A DNA stretch of 11,396 nt, taken from the NCBI GenBank assembly GCA_945835085.1, contig CAMAIG010000018.1, forward strand, positions 1 to 11,396, read 5' to 3'. A model generated the notes under the pieces. It made no database searches, was not told the origin of the DNA, and saw only the letters and a list, made by a program, of their open reading frames with translations. Both the position numbers and the translations under genes were made by a program. Below are positions 6,370-11,396 of the stretch, piece by piece (positions within the stretch are counted from its first letter, which is position 1; each line of letters opens with the position of its first letter). This stretch comes from an uncultured Ruminococcus sp. Its GTDB lineage: Bacteria > Bacillota > Clostridia > Oscillospirales > Ruminococcaceae.

Positions 6370-6795
6370 TTATTTTATAGCAAAGGTGATCTCAGCCGAT
6401 ACTGCCTTTTCCCCGTTTACGGTGCAGGTGCCTACGCCTACTCCGATAGGACCCTTTATCTTAACTATCTCGACCTCGATCCTGAGTCTGTCCCCGGGAA
6501 CTACCTGTCTGCGGAACTTTGCTTCCTTTATACCGCCGAAAAATCCGATCTTGCCCTTGTTTTCGGGAAGGGTGAGCATTGCGGTGCAGCCTGCCTGTGC
6601 CATCATCTCGACCATCAGCACTCCCGGTACTACGGGATAATCGGGGAAATGTCCCTTGAACCAGAATTCATCGGGGGTCATATTCTTATATGCCACAACT
6701 CGCTTTCCGGGTTCAAGCTCCTCGATCTCGTCGATAAGCATGAAGGGGTCACGATGTGGGATTATTTCCATGATCTGTTCTTTATTCATCAGCAT
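6370..6795 (-). CDS. fabZ: (3R)-hydroxyacyl-ACP dehydratase FabZ
   Basis: FabZ dehydrates beta-hydroxyacyl-ACP to trans-2-enoyl-ACP. It has 141 residues with the hot-dog fold. The catalytic pair is His49 in [12 protein letters not shown] and Glu63 in MVEMMAQAG. The N-terminal [12 protein letters not shown] is diagnostic. The ATG at 6795 is 9 nt from an AGGAG site. The second ATG (codon 3) would sit 15 nt away and is less likely. The gene lies between accB (13 nt) and accC (21 nt), the usual Firmicutes arrangement that interleaves the carboxylase and the elongation cycle. No second dehydratase or FabA/FabM-type isomerase gene is visible here, so how unsaturated fatty acids might be made cannot be read from this window. 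Confidence 0.97.
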   Translation of the reverse strand: MLMNKEQIMEIIPHRDPFMLIDEIEELEPGKRVVAYKNMTPDEFWFKGHFPDYPVVPGVLMVEMMAQAGCTAMLTLPENKGKIGFFGGIKEAKFRRQVVPGDRLRIEVEIVKIKGPIGVGVGTCTVNGEKAVSAEITFAIK

Positions 6796-6808
6796 TGCCG
6801 TTTTCTCC

Positions 6809-7291
6809 TTATCCGATTATCATTATGGGCTGGTCGTATTCGACAGCTTCACCGTTCTTTGCCATGATCTCCTTAACGGTGCCGTCAAATTCGCTCTGTA
6901 CCTCGTTCATGAGCTTCATGGACTCGATTATCATGAGGGTATCGCCCTTCTTTACCTTGCTGCCTACTGTTACAAAGGGCGGCTTATCGGGGGAAGGTGC
7001 GGAATAATATGTGCCTACTATGGGCGATTTTACGACATTTCCGCTCTCATGCACCGAAGCCTCCTTTGCGGGAGCTTCCTCGGTCTGAGCTGCTGCGGGG
7101 GCTGCGCTCATCATAGGTGCAGCGCCCATAGGCATTGCAGGAGGGGGAGGAGGACAGGGACGGCCCTTGATAACTATCTTTGCACCGATATCATCATCCT
7201 GGAGCCTGATCTCGCCCAGCTTTTTCTCGTTTATGATATCCGCAAGTGCGGAAATATCCTCAATTTCAAGGTCAAATGGCAGTCTGCCCAT
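6809..7291 (-). CDS. accB: Biotin carboxyl carrier protein of acetyl-CoA carboxylase
   Basis: AccB carries the biotin that shuttles CO2 between AccC and the AccA/AccD transferase. It has 160 residues: an N-terminal helical region (about 1-42), a flexible linker rich in Pro, Ala and Met (about 44-80, including a run of Pro), then the biotinyl domain (about 85-160). Biotin should be joined to Lys126 in ESMKLMNE, a Firmicutes-like variant of the AMKM motif. The segment [14 protein letters not shown] (about 89-102) corresponds to the strand and protruding thumb of E. coli BCCP. The ATG at 7291 is about 10 nt from AAAGGA. The gene lies 22 nt after fabF. Biotinylation would need BirA from elsewhere in the genome. 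Confidence 0.96.
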   Translation of the reverse strand: MGRLPFDLEIEDISALADIINEKKLGEIRLQDDDIGAKIVIKGRPCPPPPPAMPMGAAPMMSAAPAAAQTEEAPAKEASVHESGNVVKSPIVGTYYSAPSPDKPPFVTVGSKVKKGDTLMIIESMKLMNEVQSEFDGTVKEIMAKNGEAVEYDQPIMIIG

Positions 7292-7313
7292 GAATTTTCA
7301 GTCCTTTCGGGAA

Positions 7314-8555
7314 TTAGTCTTTATATTTGGTGATGCAGAGGGTCGCATTGTGTCCGCCGAAGCCGAGATTGTTGGTAAGTGCGGCGTTTACGGTCATATT
7401 TCTGTTGCCCTCTGTGCAGTAGTCAAGGTCAAGCTCGGGGTCGGGCACCTTAAAGCCTACGGTGGCATGAACAAAGTCATCACGGCAGGAAAGTGCTGTT
7501 ACGATAGCCTCAACTGCTCCTGCAGCGCCCAGAAGATGACCTGTCATGGACTTTGTGGAGTTGATAACGGTCTTTCTTGCGGCTTCCTCGCCCAGTGCAA
7601 GCTTGATAGCTGTTGTTTCGCAAAGGTCGTTCAGGTGAGTTGATGTGCCGTGAGCGTTGATATAATTGATATCCTCGGGCTTCAGACCTGCTTCTTCATA
7701 TGCCTGCTTTATTGCAATGCTTGCAGCCTTGCCCTCGGGATCGGGAGAGGTCATATGGAAGGCGTCGCCTGTTGCACCATAGCCTGCGATCTCCGCATAT
7801 ATCTTTGCTCCTCTTGCCTTTGCGTGCTCAAGCTCCTCAAGCACCAGCATTCCGCTTCCCTCGCCCAGAACAAAGCCGTTTCTCTCGGCGTCGAAGGGGA
7901 TAGAGCAGCGCTCGATATCGGAGGAACGGGAAAGTGCCTTCATATTGTTGAAGCCTGCCATTCCGAATTCACACACACACGCTTCCGAGCCGCCTGCGAT
8001 GCAGACATCAAGGTAGCCGTCCTTTATCTTTCTGAAAGCCTCTCCGATGGCATGGGTCGCCGATGCACAGGCTGTTGTTGTGCAGTAGTTTGCACCCTTG
8101 AAGCCTGTTTTCATGGAGATGGTTCCCGACGCCATATTGCCTATCATCATGGGAATGAAGAAAACCGATACTCTGTCGGGACCCTTTTCAAGATACTTTT
8201 CATGCTCCTGACAGGTGAGGTTAAGTCCTCCGATGCCCACACCCGTGATTACGCCCGAGCGGTAGGGGTCAACATCTTCAAATTTTGTGCCTGCGTCCTC
8301 CATTGCTTCAAGTGCTGCGGAAACGGCAAACTGAGTAAATCTGTCCATGCGCTTTGCTTCTTTTTTGTCAAGGCGCTCTTCGGGAACAAAGTCCTTTACT
8401 CTTGCTGCGATCTTTACGTCAAATTCCTCGCTTGCTATATCGTCAATAAGGGAGAAGCCCAGCTTGTTTTCCTTTATTGCGTTCCAGAAATTGTCCACGC
8501 CTGTCCCGATGGGGGATACCACGCCCATTCCTGTGATAACTACTCTTTTTTTCAT
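7314..8555 (-). CDS. fabF: Beta-ketoacyl-ACP synthase II FabF
   Basis: FabF condenses malonyl-ACP with acyl-ACP in each elongation round. It has 413 residues, the typical length. The thiolase-fold active site is complete: nucleophile Cys163 in TTACASATHA, His302 in NAHGTSTH, Lys335 and His340 in NSTKSMTGH, and the gatekeeper Phe399 in NLGFGGHN. Residue 307 is His where Pro is commoner (GTSTP), near but not in the catalytic set. The N-terminus MKKRVVITGMGVVSPIG is canonical, so the start is secure. The nearest good ribosome binding site (AAAGGA) is about 14 nt upstream, unusually far. It is 45 nt after fabG. It is the only FabB/F-type synthase in the window and a target for thiolactomycin- and cerulenin-class inhibitors. 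Confidence 0.97.
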   Translation of the reverse strand: MKKRVVITGMGVVSPIGTGVDNFWNAIKENKLGFSLIDDIASEEFDVKIAARVKDFVPEERLDKKEAKRMDRFTQFAVSAALEAMEDAGTKFEDVDPYRSGVITGVGIGGLNLTCQEHEKYLEKGPDRVSVFFIPMMIGNMASGTISMKTGFKGANYCTTTACASATHAIGEAFRKIKDGYLDVCIAGGSEACVCEFGMAGFNNMKALSRSSDIERCSIPFDAERNGFVLGEGSGMLVLEELEHAKARGAKIYAEIAGYGATGDAFHMTSPDPEGKAASIAIKQAYEEAGLKPEDINYINAHGTSTHLNDLCETTAIKLALGEEAARKTVINSTKSMTGHLLGAAGAVEAIVTALSCRDDFVHATVGFKVPDPELDLDYCTEGNRNMTVNAALTNNLGFGGHNATLCITKYKD

Positions 8556-8600
8556 ATATTAGTTTTCAGTCCTTTCCTCCGGGAATGCTTCCGGGTGCTT

Positions 8601-9338
8601 TTACATTGCAAGTCCGCCGGAGATCTCGATTACCTGTCCTGTTACATAGGAGGCGTCATCGGATGCGAGGAAGGATACCACGCCTGCGATCTCCTCAGGC
8701 TCGCCGTAACGCTTCATTGCGATCTGACCGAGCATTGCGTTTCTCTGCTCTTCTGTAAGCTTGTCTGTCATTGGTGTGTGGATAAAGCCGGGAGCTACGG
8801 CATTTGCTGTTATTCCTCTTGAGCCAAGCTCCTTTGCCACGGTCTTTGTCATGCCGATGATGGCTGCCTTTGATGCGGCATAGTTTATCTGACCGGGATT
8901 GCCGTAAAGTCCCGTTACCGATGCAAGGCTTATGATACGTCCGCTCTTCTGACGCATCATCATGCTGCCTACTATCTTCATCATATTGAACACGCTCTTC
9001 TGGTTTACGGCAATGACCATGTCGTACTGCTCCTCGGACATTCTTGCCATAAGACCGTCACGGGTGATGCCTGCGTTATTTACCAGGACGTCGATGCTGC
9101 CGAAATGCTCCTTGACTGCCTTTGCCATTTCCTCGCACTGATCGTACTTTGAAACGTCTGCACAGAATATCTCTGCTTCAACGCCCATTGCTCTTACCTT
9201 GTCAACGATGTCATTGTTCTCGAACATTGTCATATTAAGGTCGTTGAAAGCAATATTCATGCCGTCCTTTGCAAGTCTGAGGGCGATAGCTGCGCCTATT
9301 CCTCTTGATGAACCTGTGATAAGTGCTGTTTTTGCCAT
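8601..9338 (-). CDS. fabG: 3-oxoacyl-ACP reductase FabG
   Basis: FabG is the NADPH-dependent short-chain reductase that converts 3-ketoacyl-ACP to (3R)-hydroxyacyl-ACP. From the chosen start it has 245 residues. It has the cofactor motif TGSSRGIG (8-15), NNAG (87-90), and the catalytic tetrad Asn112, Ser140, Tyr153 and Lys157 (YAASK). It ends ISGGLAM, as FabG proteins do. Two ATGs lie 6 nt apart. The one at 9344 is only 2 nt from the GGAGG site, while the one at 9338 is 8 nt away and gives the canonical start MAKTALITG, so it is chosen. The gene follows fabK by 18 nt, with no room for the fabD that often lies between them. The family is large, but operon position makes the FabG assignment firm. 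Confidence 0.96.
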   Translation of the reverse strand: MAKTALITGSSRGIGAAIALRLAKDGMNIAFNDLNMTMFENNDIVDKVRAMGVEAEIFCADVSKYDQCEEMAKAVKEHFGSIDVLVNNAGITRDGLMARMSEEQYDMVIAVNQKSVFNMMKIVGSMMMRQKSGRIISLASVTGLYGNPGQINYAASKAAIIGMTKTVAKELGSRGITANAVAPGFIHTPMTDKLTEEQRNAMLGQIAMKRYGEPEEIAGVVSFLASDDASYVTGQVIEISGGLAM

Positions 9339-9356
9339 GATCATTTCCTCCGTTTA

Positions 9357-10286
9357 TCAGAAATCAATGCCAAGCAGCTTGCCTGCCTGTGCTGAAAGTT
9401 CGTCCATTATGGTCTGTACGGGCTTTACCTCGTTTATCATTCCTGCGATAAGTCCGCAAAGCATTGAGCCTTCGTCGGTGTTGCCGTCAACTACTGCCTT
9501 TCTGAGAGAGCCTACGGTGAGAGCTTCAAAATCCTCGGGGGGAGCGGCTTTCTTTTCCATATCCTGAAGCATCTTTGTGTATTTGCTCTTGATGCAGCGG
9601 CAGGGGCTTCCCGAATAGAAGCCTGTGATGGCGTTATCGGTGTCCTTTGCCTTGATGACTGCGTTCTTATAGTTTTCGTGTATCTGACATTCCTCCGATG
9701 CGAGGAAGCGTGTGCCTATCTGCACGCCCTCGGCGCCAAGCATGAAGGAGGCTGCGATACCTCTTCCGTCTGCGATTCCGCCTGCTGCGATAACGGGCAC
9801 CTCAACTGCGTCAACTACCTGAGGAACCAGGCACATTGTGGTGTTCTGTCCGATGTGTCCTCCCGACTCGGTGCCCTCTGCGATAACTGCGTCTGCGCCT
9901 ATTCTTTCAAGTCTTTTTGCCAGTGCCACTGAGGGAACTACGGGGATTACCTTTATCCCTGCGTCCTTCCATGCGGATATGAACTGACCTGGGTTTCCTG
10001 CACCTGTTGTTACAAAGGAAACGTGCTCATCTATTACGAGCTGTGCAAGATCCGCTGCGTTGGGGGACATGAGCATTACGTTTACGCCGAAGGGCTTGTC
10101 GGTAAGCTCCTTGCACTTTCTGATCTCGTTTCTGAGATAGTCGATGGGTGCGGAGCCGCCTGCGATTATGCCTGCGCCGCCTGCGTTTGAAACTGCGGAT
10201 GCAAGCCTGCTCTCGGCTATCCATGCCATTCCGCCCTGAAGAATGGGCTTTTCTATGCCCAGAAGTTCGGTTATCCTGTTTTTCAT
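9357..10286 (-). CDS. fabK: Enoyl-ACP reductase II FabK (FMN, NADH-dependent)
   Basis: FabK is the flavin-dependent enoyl-ACP reductase that completes each elongation cycle. It is unrelated to FabI and is known for insensitivity to triclosan. It has 309 residues with a TIM-barrel fold like nitronate monooxygenase. The sequence closely follows Streptococcus pneumoniae FabK: start RITELLGIEKPILQGGMAW, VTTGAGNPG at about 92-100, VIPVVPSVALAKR at about 113-125, and the catalytic His144 in SGGHIG at the same number as in that enzyme. The flavin phosphate site includes VIAAGGIADG (about 165-174) and GVQIGTRF. The ATG at 10286 is 7 nt from GGAGG. Nitronate monooxygenase is the alternative annotation for this superfamily, but operon context and similarity favour FabK. 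No fabI or fabL is seen. Confidence 0.95.
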   Translation of the reverse strand: MKNRITELLGIEKPILQGGMAWIAESRLASAVSNAGGAGIIAGGSAPIDYLRNEIRKCKELTDKPFGVNVMLMSPNAADLAQLVIDEHVSFVTTGAGNPGQFISAWKDAGIKVIPVVPSVALAKRLERIGADAVIAEGTESGGHIGQNTTMCLVPQVVDAVEVPVIAAGGIADGRGIAASFMLGAEGVQIGTRFLASEECQIHENYKNAVIKAKDTDNAITGFYSGSPCRCIKSKYTKMLQDMEKKAAPPEDFEALTVGSLRKAVVDGNTDEGSMLCGLIAGMINEVKPVQTIMDELSAQAGKLLGIDF

Positions 10287-10325
10287 ATTTTTTCCTCCGT
10301 TTTTAACTTTTTGCGGTTTTTCGCA

Positions 10326-11327
10326 TTAATACTCGAATATTGCAGACGCAAGGGTGAGTCCTGCGCCGAAGCCTACGAAGCATACCTTATCTCCACGCTT
10401 TATAGCTCCCTTTTCAACAGCTTCGTTGAAGGCTATGGGAATGGAAGCGCTTGATGTATTTCCACGGGAGTCTATATTCATATAGAATTTTTCAAGGGGA
10501 ACGTTCAGATTCTTTGCAGCGGTTTCGATTATTCTTATATTTGCCTGATGGGGAACGAAAACGTCGATATCGGTCACATCAAGGGATATTTTTGCAGCGG
10601 CGTTTGTTGCGGCTGTGGGGAGTGCCTTGGTGGCAAACTTATATACTTCCTTGCCGTCCTGGAAAATGCCCCTGTGGGTAATGGCGGGATCGGTTTCATC
10701 GTCGATATTTATCCTGTTTTCGCCGATAAAGGGATTTTCGGCGTGCATTCCCTTTGCATAGAGGAACTTTGCTCCCGTGCCGTCTGCTCCCAGCCAGCTT
10801 GTATACATTTTGTCCTCCGCACGCTCAACAATCACTGCTGCGGCACCGTCACCGAAAAGCACACAGGTGGAACGGTCCTCATAATTGGTTATATATGAGA
10901 GCTTTTCGTTTGCAACTACAAGGACATATTTAAGCTCATCGTCGGTGGCAAGAAATCTTCTTGCGGTATCAAGGGCATATACAAAGCCCGAGCAGGCTGC
11001 ACCTACGTCAAAGGCTGCTGCATTTACTGCACCAATTTCTCTCTGGATAAGGCAGGCTGCGGAGGGAGTGGTGAAATCGTTTGTGATGGTGGAGTCAACT
11101 ATCAGACCGATCTCCTTTGGGTCTATGCCTGCACGCTCTATTGCCTGCTTTGCTGCCTGAGCGCCCATATACCATGTAGGCTCGCCGTTTGAAAGGCATC
11201 TGCGGGAAATGCCTGTTCTTGTTCTTATCCACTCGTCGTTTGTTTCGACGATCTTTGCCATATCGTCGTTTGTTATCTCAAGGGCAGGCTTGTAGCCTCC
11301 TGTACCCAATATGTTGATTCCGATCAT
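10326..11327 (-). CDS. fabH: Beta-ketoacyl-ACP synthase III FabH
   Basis: FabH starts fatty-acid synthesis by condensing a short acyl-CoA with malonyl-ACP. From the chosen start it has 333 residues, slightly longer than the usual 310-330. The catalytic triad is Cys112 (GAACSGF), His260 (VPHQANIRI) and Asn290 (RGNTSSASIP). Cys112 is the same number as in E. coli FabH. An ATG at 11336 runs directly into the AAAGG site, whereas the ATG at 11327 sits 9 nt beyond it and gives MIGINILGTGGY, so the latter is preferred. The C-terminus GFGAGLTLASAIFEY is normal. It is the first operon gene visible; only about 70 nt of upstream sequence remain. Whether it prefers acetyl-CoA or branched primers cannot be judged from sequence alone. 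Confidence 0.97.
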   Translation of the reverse strand: MIGINILGTGGYKPALEITNDDMAKIVETNDEWIRTRTGISRRCLSNGEPTWYMGAQAAKQAIERAGIDPKEIGLIVDSTITNDFTTPSAACLIQREIGAVNAAAFDVGAACSGFVYALDTARRFLATDDELKYVLVVANEKLSYITNYEDRSTCVLFGDGAAAVIVERAEDKMYTSWLGADGTGAKFLYAKGMHAENPFIGENRINIDDETDPAITHRGIFQDGKEVYKFATKALPTAATNAAAKISLDVTDIDVFVPHQANIRIIETAAKNLNVPLEKFYMNIDSRGNTSSASIPIAFNEAVEKGAIKRGDKVCFVGFGAGLTLASAIFEY

Positions 11328-11340
11328 TTCTATCATCCTT

Positions 11341-11396
11341 TCGGTAAATTTTGCAAATTTAAATTTTAAGCAGGCATTTTTAAATGTCGGCTATTG
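11341..11396 (-). promoter_or_regulatory. AT-rich fabH leader, possible promoter/operator
   Basis: Upstream of fabH the sequence is AT-rich, with AAATTT repeated at 11346-11351, 11355-11360 and 11361-11366. The first two form an imperfect palindrome around a TGC centre. Lipid operons of Firmicutes are often repressed at such sites by FapR or FabT, but I cannot match either consensus. A CCGACA followed 17 nt later by AAAATT is only a weak promoter candidate. The true promoter may lie outside the window, in front of an upstream regulator gene. Confidence 0.2.

Noticed and set aside
8579..8594. Small inverted repeat CCGG-8 nt-CCGG between fabG and fabF
   Set aside because: The stem is short and bulged, with no T run. 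Transcription must continue into fabF, so it is not a terminator.
7650..8822. 390-codon open frame on the plus strand opposite fabF and fabG
   Set aside because: It is Cys/His/Leu-rich, typical of the antisense of GC-moderate coding sequence, has no recognisable domain, and lies opposite two well-conserved enzymes.
1..11396. CRISPR arrays, tRNA or rRNA genes, insertion sequences, phage or toxin-antitoxin genes
   Set aside because: No spaced repeats, cloverleaf-like sequences, transposase motifs or terminal inverted repeats were seen on either strand.

Overview
The window looks like a chromosomal housekeeping segment from a Gram-positive anaerobe of the Clostridia, most likely Oscillospiraceae (Ruminococcus-like). 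The reasons are the FabK-type enoyl reductase, the fab-acc operon order, the dcw-type mraZ-rsmH-ftsL start, strong AAAGGA/GGAGG ribosome binding sites, moderate GC and compact same-strand gene packing. This placement is inferred from gene content; no 16S or other marker is present. Every convincing gene lies on the minus strand, so transcription runs from high to low coordinates.

Region 1 (about 11396 to 2322) is a type II fatty-acid synthesis operon, in transcription order: fabH, fabK, fabG, fabF, accB, fabZ, accC, a small zinc-ribbon membrane protein of unknown function, accD, accA and acpP. Gaps are mostly 11-45 nt, accD and accA overlap, and the run ends in a strong hairpin terminator at 2322-2357. 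AccB, AccC, AccD and AccA make malonyl-CoA from acetyl-CoA. AcpP carries the growing chain, FabH starts it, FabF extends it, and FabG, FabZ and FabK carry out reduction, dehydration and second reduction. The malonyl-CoA:ACP transacylase gene (fabD), often found between fabK and fabG, is absent here. acpP, often found beside fabH, is instead the last gene.

Region 2 (2358 to 2373 and 2321 to about 1934) is the longest stretch without a recognised gene, about 390 nt from the terminator to mraZ. It holds a good sigma-A promoter for mraZ, a set of 10-bp-phased TGGTGA-type repeats resembling an MraZ operator, and a second TGGTGA pair on the opposite strand behind another TATAAT. That second set could drive a short divergent transcript.

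Region 3 (1927 to 1) is the start of a division and cell wall (dcw) cluster: mraZ, rsmH (mraW) and an FtsL/DivIC-like septal protein. The window ends just after the last of these.

I found no mobile element, CRISPR array, tRNA or rRNA, and no clear new biological system. The items most worth a second look are the uncharacterised zinc-ribbon/two-TM protein inside the acetyl-CoA carboxylase block, the mirrored MraZ-like boxes, and the rearranged operon (acpP last, fabD missing).
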